Of a stretch of 64,000 nucleotides of DNA, positions 9,983 through 25,500 are shown piece after piece; position 1 is the stretch's first letter; each line of letters opens with the position of its first letter. Origin of the DNA: Persicaria tinctoria (Eukaryota; Streptophyta; Magnoliopsida; Caryophyllales; Polygonaceae); contig JBANSL010000005.1 of the NCBI GenBank assembly GCA_037127255.1, positions 81,969,160-82,033,159 of the forward strand. The letters run 5' to 3'. A model generated the notes under the pieces. It saw nothing but the letters and a program-made list of their open reading frames with translations. It did no database searches and was not told the origin of the DNA. A program made the position numbers and the translations under genes.

Positions 9983-11097
9983 TCAATGGTGGGGGGAGGT
10001 TTTGGGGAAATTGATGGGCTGCGGCCGCGGCATCAAGTCTTGTGGGATGGAACACGGGGAGGATGAAGGGTAAGGGGAGGCGGAGCGATGTGTGGTGGTC
10101 ATGGAGACTATCTGACGGGGTCGGAAGACACCGGAGACGCTGCGGGTGTATGGTCTGGTGGTAGGAGGTGGTGGTGGTGGTGGAGGGGGAGAGGCAGGAG
10201 CACCGGGAGAGCTCTGAGGAAGAAGAAAATGAGGGAATGAAGACTCGGACTCCAAAGGTGTAGGAGAGGGGAGGGGAGGAGAAGCAAAGGGGAAGCGAGA
10301 CTCATCAAATGTGACATGACGAGACAGAATGATCTTGTGGGTCTTGACATCGAGGCAGAGGTAACTGCGATGATCAGACGGATAGCCAAGAAAGACACAG
10401 GGAGTGGAGCGTGGGTGAAGCTTGTGAGGGGCGGTGGATGACTGATTTGGAAAGCACAAGCACCCAAAGGTACGAAGGTGATCATACCTAGGCAAGGTGC
10501 AATAAAGTGCCTGAGTTGGTGAGCGATGGTGGAGGGTAGTAGATGGGAGAATGTTTATGAGGTAGCATGTGGTGGCTAAGGCGTAAGGCCAATAGAGAAG
10601 GGGAATAGATGCGTGGAAGAGGAGAGAGTGCATCATGTTGGTAATGGTTCTGATCGTTCGGCCTTGCCATTCTGTTGGAAGGTATAAGGGCAAGACAAGC
10701 GATAGGAGATCCCATTAGTGTTAAAGAAAGTGTGGAAGTCTTTATTATCAAATTCGCGGCCATTGTCACATTGGAAACATTTGATAGAGGTGTGAAATTG
10801 TGTTTTGATGTAAGCATGGAATTTGGCAAAGATAGGAAACACTTAAGACTTAAAATGTAATGGGAACACCCATAAGAAATGACTATAATCATCCAGAAAC
10901 AAAAGGAAATACTTGTGACCCTCCTTGCTAGGCACAGGAGATGTCCAAATGTCACTATGAATTATATCAAATGGAGCAAAAGTAGTGTTTAAAGACCGTT
11001 GAAAAGGTAGCCTGACATGCTTGCCTAACTGACAGGAAGAACATAAACTAGACCGATGCTCTTTATTACATTTGACAAGACTATTAGAACGAAGCAA
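9983..11097 (-). pseudogene. Copia GAG-preintegrase and integrase, frameshifted
   Basis: The block at 10843-11097 holds the zinc-binding end (CSSCQLGKHVRLPF) and the first integrase Asp (IIHSDIWTSPVPS). The 10633-10842 block has FQCDNGREFDNKDF and the QQNGKAERS region carrying the catalytic Glu. The 9983-10693 frame gives the C-terminal part (YWPYALATTCYLINILP, FLGYPSDHRSYLCLD). Three frames are needed, so at least two frameshifts are present. Confidence 0.9.
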
Positions 11098-11099
11098 AT

Positions 11100-11581
11100 C
11101 TAAAACTGCAGGATTGGGATGACCGAGGCGCGCATGCTGGATGACGATGCCGAAAGGGCGACAGGACTCGACGGGCTGGACGGTGAGGGCGACGACGCAG
11201 GATAGAGCTCCCCGGTGCTATTACATCCCATGCGAGTAACCCCCGTAGTAAGATCCTTCACAGAGAAACCAAAGGGATCAAATACAAGAGAAACATTATT
11301 GTCAGTGGTGAACCGACAGACAGAGATAAGGTTTTTGACAAGTTTTGGGGCAATGAGGACATTGTTGAGGTGTAAAGGGTTGGTTGGGGTTGGTAATGTG
11401 GCGTGGCCAATACCCGAAGTAGCAAGGCGACCACCGTTTCCGACGATAATAGAATGTGCAGGACCCTTAAAAGAAAGAGAAGAGAGAGTACCTAAGGAAT
11501 TCGTCATATGAGATGTGGCGCCAGTGTCCATGTACCAAGCAGAGTCAGGAGGTGCCAGCTGCATTGAGGAGAATGCGTGAT
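11100..11581 (-). pseudogene. Copia aspartic protease region
   Basis: The active-site motif WYMDTGATSHMT is followed by IIVGNGGRLATSGIGHA and LHLNNVLIAPKLVKNLISV, typical of copia proteases. The frame joins directly to the hAT insertion boundary at 11582. Removing that insertion plus one target-duplication copy reconnects it with the gag side at 12748. Confidence 0.9.
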
Positions 11582-12747
11582 TAGGGTGGCTCATCCGAGT
11601 CGACACGACCCGACTCGAGCCGAACATTCCGGGTGGAGGTCAACCCGAAGGCCCGGAATTTTTAAAAATGCGACCCGCCACCCGACTCGAACCCGAAATT
11701 TGTAATTCCGGGTTTTTCGGGTCGGGTGACAGGTTCACCCGAAAACCCGTATTTTAAAATTTTGTTAATTGTTACAAAATTAAAATATTTAAATTAAATA
11801 AAAAGGATTTTTTTTTTACTTTTCATCCGCATATTAGTTATTACATATACTCCGTAGTCTCCAAATTAGTTACGTATTACATATAAACGTACTATTCTTA
11901 GTCTCTCGAAGCTACAGAAAAAAAAATAAAAAAATAAAAAAATTTCAAAAAAAAAAAAGAAAAAGAGAAAAAATGAAAGAAAAACAAAAGAGGAAAAAGG
12001 AGTAATATGTATGGAAGTAAGGTAATGGAGCATCCGAAAGGGTCGGAAAATTCCGTATGGTCTCTTGTTAAAATCCCAAGAGGGTTGTTTGGTGCGTTTT
12101 TTACGAGGGCGGTTTTCGGCGGCGTTTTCGATCCTTCTCGATTATCCTAGTCTGAGTTGGGTTCTGGCGTCCGGTGTCGGGTCTGGCTGGGGTCGTGGCG
12201 GTGTGCATCGAGGCGACTCCGTATTCCGGAAATTTCCTTGGAGGTTCGTCTTCATCGCCCACAGGGACTCCTGATGTACCGTTGGCCAGCGGTGTCATCT
12301 CTTGGTGGCGCTTGGCTCCGGGTTTAGTCTATGTTGTCCTCGGCTCTTTGGGATTAGGATCGTTTGGTAGGCTTGGGCCGTTTGTTTGCCGGTTCTTGTA
12401 TTGCACTGGTTTCATTTTATTTTGCTGTATGTTTGACGGTTCGCCGTCTGCCGACCCTGTCGGCCTCTCGAGGATCCAGGCCTGTCTGGTCCTCGAATTA
12501 TTTCCTTATCAAAAAAAAAGAAAAAGTAATGGAGCATCCGGCTATTAGAGCCACAAATAAAAAAAAATTGGGTCAACGGGTCAGACCCGAGACCCGCCGG
12601 ATCTGACCCCGACCCGCCCGTTGACTCGGGATTTCCTAAAATTTGACTCGAGACCCGACCCCTGGGGTCTCGGGTCAACCCCGACCTCGTGTTTTCCGGG
12701 TCGGGTCAGATCGGGTTTCCGGGTCGGGTCTAATTTGAGCCACACTA
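11582..12747. mobile_element. Non-autonomous hAT element inside copia gag, 1166 bp
   Basis: The ends TAGGGTGGCTCA and, inverted, TAGTGTGGCTCA flank GGGTCGGGTC-rich arms. Target duplications are TGCGTGAT (11574-11581) and GGCGTGAT (12748-12755), differing at one base. About 489 bp of its length is a later LINE insertion, so the original was near 660 bp. Confidence 0.85.
12037..12525 (+). mobile_element. 5'-truncated LINE 3' end nested in the hAT element
   Basis: The insert ends CCTTATC followed by A9-G-A5 and is flanked by a perfect 15-bp duplication GTAATGGAGCATCCG (12022-12036 and 12526-12540). The body is GC-richer than its surroundings, with no recognisable domain, consistent with a LINE 3' UTR. 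Confidence 0.85.
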
Positions 12748-13290
12748 GGCGTGATGCACATCAGTCGGAGCATAGGTCTGATCGGACAAAGACGGGTAGG
12801 CCTGGTGACCGGCGGATCGAGGAGATGGACCCAACAAGCCCGCTCCCTGCTGACGGTTGGGATACGGGGATGGTGGGCGATACGTCGCAGGTGGGTAGCC
12901 AAAGGGCATCCAAGGCAGATAGCCGGAGGCAGAATACCAGGAAGGGCGAGGGGAATCCGACGGCTGAGGCCGCCGCCTCTCTACGCAGGTTGGCCATGGT
13001 TACGAACTTACGACTCTGCTGCGGGGCATACGTCTCGTCAATGTCGCTTGACGAGACCAGGGCTGTTTGTCCTTGGCGGCATCGGTGGTCTGACGGTGAA
13101 GACGAGTCTCCTCCAGGATCATTTGAGACCGGGTCTTCTCGAAGGTGGGGAGAGGTTCCATCTGCTCGATATGAGTAGCAGCAACATTGTATTCGGAGGG
13201 AAGGCCCGAAAGTACCTAAAGGACAAGGTCCGAAAGTACCTGAAGGGCGGCTTGGTAGCGGTTGTTTCGGCCATTGAGACGAGAGGGAGA
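12748..13290 (-). pseudogene. Copia gag remnant
   Basis: Minus-strand frames contain NRYQAALQVLSDL and, after a break, EQMEPLPTFEKTRSQMILEE, a motif common in plant copia gag proteins. A Pro/Tyr-rich tail runs to the hAT insertion. The N-terminal gag part upstream of 13290 is not recognisable; that stretch is a 40-bp tandem GC-rich repeat and leader. Confidence 0.65.
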
Positions 13291-13519
13291 GAGAAGATTT
13301 GAGAGAGGGGGGTTGGCGGTAAGGAGAGGCCGAGAGGGGGTCGGCAGCAAGGGGAGGCCGAGAGGGGAGGGCTGGCGGCAAGGGAAGGCCAAGAGGGGAG
13401 GGCTGGCGGCAAGGGAAGGCCAAGTAAGATGGTCGGCGACGGCTAGGTCGGGGAGGGTAAGGAGGCCGGCGGCTAGAGAAAAGAAAGTAGGGTTTTTAAG
13501 ATCTTAGGTTATGATACCA

Positions 13520-13648
13520 TGTAAGATCATGAGATTGATTGTAAAGTCCTCATTGAGGGTTTCATTCATTGATTAAACATATATATAGGTTACAATGGAT
13601 ATGGGCATTTTGACCCACTATACAATATAAAGTCCATGTAATCTATCA
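13520..13648 (-). repeat. 5' LTR of the copia element
   Basis: 129 bp, partner of 8161-8289. The outer edge abuts the target duplication AGGCA at 13649-13653. Confidence 0.95.

Positions 13649-16617
<2,969 letters not shown>

Positions 16618-16703
<86 letters not shown>
16618..16703. repeat. Compound microsatellite (CT)n(AT)n(GA)n between units A and B
   Basis: A near-perfect palindromic microsatellite: CT tract, AT tract (16643-16680), GA tract. It joins the right cap of unit A to the left cap of unit B. Confidence 0.95.
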
Positions 16704-18030
16704 GTTAGGTCATGTGTAAACATCCCTTAATGTGTTTTGTGTTAACAAATTTAAGTCGTTGATTGATTGCAAATGGAAGGACGAGATTAATTACCGAAAT
16801 TAATTAATTTTAATATGAAAAGATAAAAACTACAATTTTCTCCTAACACACCCGCGTGATATCCCAACCCAAATCCCCCCTTTTTTTGGACGATTAGAAA
16901 ACAATCGTCTCTCACCCTCTTCATCGCATCTCATACTAGGGCAATTCCGGCGAAATTAGAGGGCGACTTCGGCAAATAGTGCTCATCCGAGAGTCGCACC
17001 TTTGGCTGTAACGCCTGTATAGTGAACCTAGTCGGCGGAGTCTGTAGGCGGCTTGAAGGGACACCACGATGACGCCATTAATGTAGCGCACCATCGAATT
17101 CGCCCCGAGTTAGGGATGAACGCGAATTTTCATTAGAAGGGAGTTGAAAGGGGATTAATTTGATGAATATTTGTTGTCTTGATATGAATATTGTAGAAAT
17201 TTGAGTCACTGGTACGAAATAGGTCATGTTTCATACTCGGGGGACGTGATATGAATATTGGTGAAATGATTCTTGACTTTGATGAATAATTGTGTTACTG
17301 TGATGAATACTTCTTAAATTTTGCCGAATATTGATGAATATTTGGGAAATTGTAAATAATTGAGTAACTGTGATGAATATTTGAGTGGTCGTGATGAATA
17401 TTTGAGTGACTGTGATGAATATTTGATAAATTTTAACAAAAACTATGATGAATAATTGAGTAATTGTGATGAATATGTGAGTGACTGTGATGAATATTTG
17501 AGTGACTGTGATGAATATTTGATAAATTTTAACAAAAACTTTGATGAATAATTGAGTGACTGTGATGAATATTTGATAAAATTTGCCGAATATTGATGAC
17601 TACTTGAAAAATTATGAAGTTAAAAAACTTTGATGAATCTTCCTCTTCTTCACCGTTCGCTTGGATGAAACTGTCACGGATTTTCAAGGATTTTACATAC
17701 CAGATTAATAGATCACGATCTTAATTTGTATGACCAAAAATTTTTTCAAAAAGGAAATTGGAGTAAATTGGCAAAAAAACAAAAAAAATTTAAGCGTATC
17801 CCACGCTTTTCTCTTTGGAGAATTCAAGCAGTTACATGTGCATCACATGCACTTCCCTTGTGAGATTGGATTAATTTTCCCCGTGGGTCCCACTTTTTTA
17901 TTAAAAATAAAATACTTAAATTCAGGATTAATCACAACCTTTGATTTTGATTCGATCAACGGCCTATATTTGTTAACACAAAACACAATAGGACTCGTAA
18001 ACATTTGATCCATCCTCTCTCTCTCTCTCT
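16681..18030. mobile_element. Microsatellite-capped TIR element, unit B
   Basis: Same terminal design as unit A: (GA)n then GGTTAGGTCATGTGTAAACA with the core TGTGTTTTGTGTTAACAAAT, and the inverted copy at 17950-18030. The inside holds a short GC-rich block (16850-17120) and a decayed tandem repeat of about 20 bp (GTGATGAATATTTGAGTGAC) at 17160-17600. Confidence 0.6.
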
Positions 18031-18054
18031 ATATATATATAGAGAGAGAGAGAG
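18014..18054. repeat. Compound microsatellite (CT)n(AT)n(GA)n between units B and C
   Basis: Shorter than the A/B junction: CT 18014-18030, AT 18031-18040, GA 18041-18054. Confidence 0.95.
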
Positions 18055-19833
18055 TATGGATCAAATGTTAACAAGCCTTATTGTGTTTTGTGTTAACAAA
18101 TCTGGGCCCTTACTTGAGAAAAGATGGATGGCCTAGATTTTGTCAAAATTCAAATTAATTATTTATTTATCAAGATGGGCCCACAAAAAAAATTGTGTTA
18201 CTCTCAACTGTTGGAGCGTGTATTTTAATTCCCTATAAATTCTAGGTTTACCCTAATCGATCCCAGTAAACCTCCTAGATCGACGTCTCCTTCTTCTTGC
18301 TTCTTGCTCCCATGGTGGATTCATGAATTCTTTTGCCCCCAAATTCACCATCCTCTGCGATCCAATTGAAGCCATCACCGTCATCGTCGCCGCAAACGCC
18401 GAAGTCATCCTTCTTCGCCGCCATCGACTCCGCCTCCGCCATCTCCTTCGAGTTTCCTTTGTCTTCGATTGGAGGTGGCGAATTCCATCGACCAACATCC
18501 TCTGCGATCCAATTAAAGCCATCGCCATGGTCGTCCCTTTCGCCAGAGTCATCACCTTCTTCGCCCGCCATCGCCTCCGTCGGCCTTTGCACACGGAGCG
18601 CCCGACACCGGACTTTGCTCCTCTGCCGATTGCTTCAAATCGCCCCCACACTCCTTCAAATCCCCATTGAGTACTCCAATTGAAGCCATCACCATCGCCA
18701 TGTTCGATTGGCGATGACAGGGAGGAAATTCTTCTATGATGGCGGAGCGGAGCGCGATTTGCTGGCGCAGTACCCATCGATGACCTTCGGTGGCGATGAA
18801 TGATGTTGGCGATGACCCTTGGTGGCGATTTGTTGGCGCAATACTTTTTCTCCTTTCTTTTTTTGCCGATGGAAATGATCTTCAGTGGCGATGACCTTGA
18901 ATTTGAGTAAGCCTTTGTTTTTAATCCATCACTTACTGACTTAGTGGATTAACTCATCTGTGTATTGTAATTTGTGGATTAGTGGATTAACTCCATGTAG
19001 TGCAATTAACTCCGGTTTGTCAATTTTGTGTATTTGTCAATTTTGTGTTAACTTACTAGTGAATAATAATAATCAATTTAGCGAATAATTACTATCAACT
19101 AGCGAATAATTGTAAAATTGACCAAACCCTTTTGCCCATTCAATTTATAACTATTCGACCCATTCAATTTATAACTATTCGGCAAGTTCAGAGGCACTAT
19201 TCCTTGATAATAAGGAATTATTCAGTTGTATGTGGTTAATTAGATGTGGAAAATCAAGAATTATATTTACATATTTTTTCAACCTAGCGAATAATTACTA
19301 TCAACTTGGCGAATAATTACTATCAACCTAGCGAATAGTTGCAGAATTGACAACCCTTTGCTATTATCTAAATGATAACTTCTCTTTTCAGACGAATAAT
19401 AACAATCAATTTACTGAATAATTACTATTAACATAGCGAATAGTTGCAAAATTGACCAACCCTTTTGATATTATCTAAACGAAGACGAATAATAACGATC
19501 AATTTAGTGAATAATTACTATTAACCTAGCGAATAGTTGCAAAATTGGTCACCCCTTTTGATATAATCTAAACGATAACTTGTCCTTACACACGAATAAT
19601 AACTCTAAGTTAGCGAATAATTAATATCACTTTATCGAATAGTTCAAACAGTGTACCGCACAAAAAACAACGTTATCCCACCAAAAAAAACGTTACGCCA
19701 CAAAAAAAAATACAACACACGCGCACATAATTTTGCAAGTGGGGAAGGAAAGAGGTGGGTCTCATTGATTTTTAATTAAAGAAAAAAATAAAAATTGTCA
19801 AATAATCTCAGCCACCCATTTCATTCAATCAAT

Positions 19834-19836
<3 letters not shown>
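18041..19836. mobile_element. Microsatellite-capped TIR element, unit C, right end truncated
   Basis: The left end matches unit A closely (GTATGGATCAAATGTTAACA..TTATTGTGTTTTGTGTTA). A GC-rich block at 18190-18900 looks like a gene start region (TATAAATTCTAGG, CCCTAATCG, Ser/Pro-rich frames) with no recognised domain. The AT-rich remainder shares the GAATAATTACTATCAAC repeats with unit A. The right inverted end stops at CAATCAATGGC, short of the conserved core, where an (AT)n tract begins. Confidence 0.55.

Positions 19837-19928
<92 letters not shown>
19836..19928. repeat. (AT)n microsatellite, right border of the three-unit array
   Basis: About 93 bp of AT. Host-like DNA resumes with ATCATCAACATC. 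Confidence 0.95.
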
Positions 19929-19930
<2 letters not shown>

Positions 19931-21550
19931 TCAACATCATCATATCTAAAATTTAATCTCTTATGATAAATCACCGTAAGTCATGATATTAGTCACACAT
20001 ATTAGAACATCATGCTAGTTAGTAATCGAATAAGTCTTATTTCCAAGTTAGTTCCAAAATCGTTTCAAGTTCGAATTAAACAGTTAAGAATTCTGACCCT
20101 TGAAAATACTCGCTAAATTCTTTTTTTCAATTTATTATTTTAAATCACTTTCCAACTTTGAAATTCTTTTCCAAATTCCATTTAAATCTTTAAGTCCAAA
20201 TAATATTTTTTAAACCCCCAATAATATTGTATTTTATTTTAAATACCATTAAATAATTAAATAAGTAAACGAATAAACCCGAACCGAACCCGCTAATTTA
20301 TAACTCCTAACCGGTTCAATATTAATCAAATGATATAAAATGAGGAGGTGGGGCCCATAAGTCCAACATGTCATCGCCTTCTTCTTCGATTCAAAAGGAG
20401 GTTCCCGCCAGAGCTTGGCTGATGGAGCTCGACGCCGCTTCCGGCTCCTTGGCTCACCCCCGCTCGGTCTGGTCTGGCTTCTCCGGCCTTGGCTCGCGCT
20501 CATCCTCGCACCCTCCCTCTCAGGTTCCTCGTTCGCAACCTCACGGCTCGCTCCCTCTCTCACCCGCTCGCACACACGCCGGACGTTGCGACTTCACCGC
20601 CCTCGAGCTCGCCGGAGCTCTCGAGTTCACCCGATCGTCCCCCACTCAGCCCTCACTCACTCCCGACTAATCTAAGTATCGAATAAAGCATGAATTCAAA
20701 ACGAGGAAGGGAACGAAGCTACAGGAGCTCACCGAGGTGATTTTGCGGATGTCGGAGCTTCGATTGGAGGTTTGGGCGTCGTCGGTGCGATGGATCGTCG
20801 GACTAGAAGCTAATCTTGCTCGAACGGAGGAGGTGGAGCTACGGTGGCTCTGCGGCGGCGCTGGGTGGCTCTTGGGTGGCTCCGGTGTGGCGCTAGACGT
20901 TGGTGGAGGTGCGGGTTAGTGCTGCTGCTGCTGCCCTTCAAGAATTAAAGAAGGACGAGGTGTGTGGGAGCAACGTCTTGAGCCTAGGGAGGAGAACAAA
21001 GGCGTAGTGGTGCCCACGGTGGTGGTCGATGATGACAGATCGATGTGGTGATGATCATGAACCGATATATGGTGAAGCGGGAAGGTGATGGTGAGCCGAT
21101 GGTGAAGGAGGAAGGTGATGACATGGGATGGTGAATGGAAATGGTGAGGGTGACGGGGGTAAGGGTGGTTTGAAGGCGGGAGTGACGGGGTATGGGGTGA
21201 ATCTGAAAGGTATGGTGAGGGTGGAGTGTGAATTTGGTTAAAACTAATATCCGAAATTAAATCCCGAATACGCGAATTTCGAACCCCGAAATTAGTTTTT
21301 GAATGTTAGTTTTCCCGAATCTTGCTCTCTCGATCAATTAGATTTTTAAAACTAAAAAAGGATATCGCCATCGGAATTTATTTTAGATTCTCTAGGTGAA
21401 AGGACTGAAATTGTTCGTCAAATTTTAAATCCCGGTCCGAATCCGCTCTACGAGTTTTAAATCCGATTTAAATTCATTTTTAATTCTCTTTTTACGAACA
21501 ATTATGATTTGAAAAGCCGAGCCTTTACATCTGTGGATTGCAAATCCGAA
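19929..21550. other. LTR-like non-coding DNA, no gene recognised
   Basis: AT-rich DNA with CCGAACCGAACCCG at 20280, then a GC-rich block (20370-20940) with overlapping Ser/Pro/Arg-rich frames on both strands and no domain, then GGTGATGG-rich low-complexity sequence. Composition resembles the regulatory part of a long chromovirus LTR; this is inference. Confidence 0.3.
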
Positions 21551-21551
21551 T

Positions 21552-21852
21552 CCGGAACTGAAGGCAAAGAAGAGGACATCGCTAGGGAGGAGAAATATTT
21601 CGATAAGGAAGACCGGGGACAAGAACTAGGAGCACATCACCATCATTTCTTTCTTGGAGGCTGACAAGGCCTTCTCGTTCGGCCACCCGAGCACTGACTC
21701 CTTCATCGACCAATATTTCCACGGCGGCTTCGGCGCTTCCTCCGATCTCATCCGCATTTCAATCACTACGTTGTGATTCAAATTCGGTGAAAAGGTTGTT
21801 CTGGTGGGACTACTCTATGGAACAATTAACTAGGATTAGAAGATCTTGAAGT
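21552..21852 (+). pseudogene. Type I MADS-box (AGL62-like) pseudogene remnant
   Basis: One frame reads KKRTSLGRRNISIRK, the usual N-terminal edge of AGL62-like MADS domains. After an in-frame stop it reads DKAFSFGHPSTDSFIDQYF, matching the C-terminal edge (FSFGHPSVDSVIDRF in the family). The central DNA-contact segment (SKRRTGLFKKASEL region, about 20-25 residues) is missing. Another frame further on gives LFWWDYSMEQL, resembling the FWW motif of these proteins. Deletion, stop and frameshift make it non-functional. It lies directly before the LINE target site. Confidence 0.7.
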
Positions 21853-22088
21853 CCGCAACAATTAAAGAAATCGATAAAGGGGAAAGTCACCTTTCTACGG
21901 TCGTTTAGAAAATATTTAGAACTTCGTCGGAATCTTTTACCTAAGATCAATCAAACACTTGAACAGAGAAGACCGGTGGTGTGGTGGGTGTCTCAAATTT
22001 ATACTCTCAATTGATATTAACATTAACGTAAATATACTTTTCGATCTCTTGAGAAAGTGTGAATGTGTGACAACATATAGAGAAAGAG

Positions 22089-23860
22089 ATGGAAGAAAAC
22101 GAGAGCGAGAGAGACCGTAGTCGAAGCCCTTAACGTCGGCAGCGGTCCGACCAGATCCCACCGATTAACCCTGCTCCGCCTAGCACGGAGAATCCCCCGG
22201 ATGGCCCTCCAAGGGAAGTGGAGGTCCTCACCAATCCGGCTACCAACAATGACAATCAGTCTGCTCCGAAGGCTCCAGGGGCGGAGTACGTCATCAAAAC
22301 AGACTAGTCAACCTGAAGTTATGCTTTTTGGCATCCCAAAGACACAACACACACTACAACTGAATCGGCATTTCCCATCTCTTCAGGAGATCATTGGGAA
22401 CCAGGGATCCAATCCGATGAGTTACAAATCAAAGCTGGTGGAGAGGGCTAGTGAGGGGTATGCCATTAACATATCCAACCCTATATATCAAGCAGATGAA
22501 CTTGGCTACGCAACGGATGACGAAATGCCGCCGACGGAGGATGACCCAATGTGCCCTACGATCACCCTTTCCAAAGCAGAAAAGCAGGAGCTCTGGAAGC
22601 ATGGAAGGAAACACTGATCGTAAAGCTCTTTGACAAAGGTCCTGGGTACATGCAACTCCATAGGAGGCTATCCCAAAAATGGGCGTTGATTGCACCGTTC
22701 AACCTGATCGACATCGGAAATGACTATTCGTTGTCCGATTCTCGATCCAATCAGACTATGACCATGTGCTGATTGATGGTCCCTGGATGATCGGAGACAA
22801 CTATCTCTCCATCCGAAAATAGGAACCACGTTTTGACACTTCCTCGGAGAAAATCACCAAGCTGGTGGTATGGATTCGCATTCGATTCCTCAACATTGAG
22901 TACTTTGATCATCGGTTCCTCAGGCTGATAGGCGACCGGGTTGGAAAGGTACTCCGGGTGGATAACACTACTGCAACAGCGATGCGGGGGCAGTTTTCAA
23001 GGTTGAGTGTGGAGGTGGGTCTATCCAAACCGCTCTTGTCGAAATTCAAATTGGACTGTAAGATCTGGCCCATCCAATATAAAGGCTTGAGAATGATGTG
23101 CTTCCAATGTGTCAAGGTGGGTCATACTGTGGAAACATGTGAAAAGGAAGGCACTGAGAAAGAAGAACAAGATGAATATGCAGGAAGCACTAGTGTGGAA
23201 GATGAATTATCCAGCAAGAACTTCGGTGAGTGGATGGTCCCGAGGAAGACAACGAGAAGAAGACAGGCAAACCAGAAGCCACCAATGCAAGAAACTAATC
23301 CAAAAGAAACCATATCGGAGCCGGCGCGGGATAACTCGTCAGAGAAGCCGCAGGAGTCATCGACATAAATCAAAGAAACGACGGTCAACACGGGTGGGGC
23401 TAGGGTCAACGCGAATTCAAATTTGGAAAGTGGGAATTCGAGTACTAGGAATATCGGGGATATTGGTCAACCATCTAGATTTGTAGTTATAGAAGATATG
23501 GATGAAGATACGTCGGATTGTGAGATATTAGATAAGGGAAAGGTCCCAATTGTAGCTGATCCTAATAGTCATAAGGTGGACAACACGTGGAAAAAACCAA
23601 AGGAAGAGAAAGGAGGCAAGTCCAATCAGACCCCGCAAAACCCTAATTCCCGTCTAAATACCAACCAAACAAACCCCCACCCCAAGAAACAGAAGGCACC
23701 GACGAACCCGACCAAGACCCCAAACCCACCCAATCCAAAAGTCCACAGTTCAGTCGAACCCCCCAAACATCCATAACCAAGCCATTCCATGCCCCATCCA
23801 AGCAAACCCACGCCACCCCAAGCACTCCCACACCCGACAATTCCCAACTAAAGAACCCCC
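22089..23860 (+). pseudogene. LINE ORF1: DUF4283 and zinc-knuckle protein, broken
   Basis: An ATG at 22089 starts a charged N-terminus (MEENESERDRSRSP) that soon meets stops. Conserved blocks follow in different frames: EIIGNQGSNPMSYKSKLVE, then KTLIVKLFDKGPGYMQLHRR-like DUF4283 sequence, IDGPWMIGDNYLSIRK, and LVVWIRIRFLNIEYFD. The knuckle CFQCVKVGHTVETC (C-x2-C-x4-H-x4-C, about 23100) and FGEWMV follow. The tail is Asn/Pro/Lys-rich. ORF1 proteins bind LINE RNA. At least three frameshifts or stops are present. Confidence 0.85.
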
Positions 23861-24184
23861 AACCCAACTTGAAGACAACATCAGGGACTGATGGACCGAA
23901 CTTGGAGAGCCACGGTCATCCTAGTAACCTCGATCCGAAGTTTTCTGGTAACGAACCGCCAGGCGGGTCCGTTCCTCGCGGCGCTGCCTCTGGTAGTAAG
24001 CAGGGTATGGATGGATCTACTGCCAATGAACACGGACACGCATCCCATGCTCTGTCAGGTAAGGATACCCGAAACGATCCTCGCCGCGATTGAGCGACTT
24101 AATGAAGCGGCCTCGGCCTTCGCGAGTGCTAATTTCTTGAGCAATTCTGCCGTCATTTGGGCCCTTGGACATTCAGTAGTTTTT

Positions 24185-25500
24185 ATGAATAATTTACGCA
24201 TAATGACCTGGAACACCAGTGGGGCTGGCAATTCAACATTCTTCAATGCTCTCCGAGACCTCGTTCATTACCATGATCCCCAAGTGCTTGTGCTGGTGGA
24301 ACCACGTATCAGTGGTCCCCAAGAAGCACAGGTCTGCAGCCGTATCGCAACCTTGGGGTTATAATGGAACTCGCAGAATGGAAGCTCAAGGATTTGCTGA
24401 AAGGATTTGGATGTTCTGGAAAACAGTTGAGGTTTCAGTGTCCGTAGTTATCAGTTCGGTACAACACATCATAGTGGAGATTGCTAGAAGGGGGGAAGAG
24501 CCATGGATTCTGTCGGCGGTCTACGCACCTCATAATGCAAGCAGTCGTCTTGATCTGTGGAGGGATCTGGAGCACTTTGCTTTAACAAATAACAAACCAT
24601 GGCTGCTTGCCGGCGACTTTAACGCCACAATTAGCGCTGACGAGAGGAATAGTTCTTTGGTTGGTTATAATCGCAACTCCTAGGCGTTCAGGGAATGGAT
24701 TGACAACCTTCAGCTGATGGATCTTGGTTATACTGGAATCCCTTACACGTGGTGGAGGGGAAACTCGCCGTCTAACCGTAAGTGGGCGAGACTTGATAGA
24801 GCTTTTTGCTGTCCGAAGTGGTTATTACGCTTCACGGAAGCTAAAGTATCACACCTTACGGCTGGTTATTCAGGTCATACGCCTATATTGGTGCAACTAA
24901 GCTCTCCAGCCGAGCACAATCAACCGAGAAGACCGTTTAAATTCTAGGCAGCCTGGCTTCTACATGACAACTTTAGTAGTTTTATCTGCTCCTAGTGGAA
25001 GAAGGAGCAGGAGACTTGTGCTGTGCTAAAGGCTCTTGCGACTGACCTTGGTGTTTGGAACAGAGATGTGTATGGAAAAATTTTCAAAACCAAGCACCGC
25101 CTGACAAGGAGAATTGAAGGAGTCCGACGCAAACTCAACGAGAGGGTAACACAACACTATATCACCCTGGAATTTAAGCTATGTGGGGAACTTGGGGCGG
25201 TACTTGAGCAGGAGCAAATGTCGTGGTACCAGAAATCCCAGGCAAATTTCCTTATTGATGGAGATAGAAATACTAGATTCTACCACCTCTCGACTCTGAA
25301 TAGACGAAAGGTGAATCAAATTACAACTCTAAAGGATGAGATGGATAACTGGGTGGAGGAGGCCAATGCCATTAAGAATATGCTCGTATCGTTCTTCGCT
25401 AGTCTCTACTCTGAGGAGCCTAATCAGATCTCCTCAGAGATTGCTCGACCGTCAGGGATGCCTGGCTCACCCTGCTCGACCACAAACCGCTCCTGACTTT
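24185..25500 (+). pseudogene. LINE ORF2 N-terminal part: endonuclease, degenerate
   Basis: An ATG at 24185 begins MNNLRIMTWNTSGAG, the start of the exonuclease-endonuclease-phosphatase domain. It is followed by VLVLVEPRISG, a frameshift, then YAPHNASSRLDLW and the catalytic LLAGDFNA. The late motif reads YSGHTPIL, where the catalytic Asp of SDHxP is replaced by Gly. After stops comes the linker to RT (DGDRNTRFYHLSTLNRRKVN). The frame then ends at about 25440 before any RT motif. Confidence 0.88.

Larger units (their letters stand above)
8161..13648 (-). mobile_element. Complete Ty1/copia retrotransposon, 5488 bp, decayed
   Basis: Two LTRs of 129 bp (8161-8289 and 13520-13648) are nearly identical and end in TG..CA. 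A 5-bp target duplication AGGCA lies at 8156-8160 and 13649-13653. The primer-binding site TGGTATCATAACC (13506-13518) follows the 5' LTR. Domain order on the minus strand is gag remnant, protease, integrase, reverse transcriptase, RNase H, the copia order. Frameshifts and stops break pol in several places, so it is not autonomous. Gag carries an 1166-bp hAT insertion. Confidence 0.95.

Noticed and set aside
18253..18777. 174-codon minus-strand frame in unit C as a gene
   Set aside because: Highly biased Arg/Gly/Met composition from GC-rich repeats, with equal frames on the plus strand and no motif.
20249..20690. Overlapping Arg/Ser-rich frames on both strands as genes
   Set aside because: GC-rich low-complexity sequence with no domain; opposite-strand frames of similar length suggest chance.
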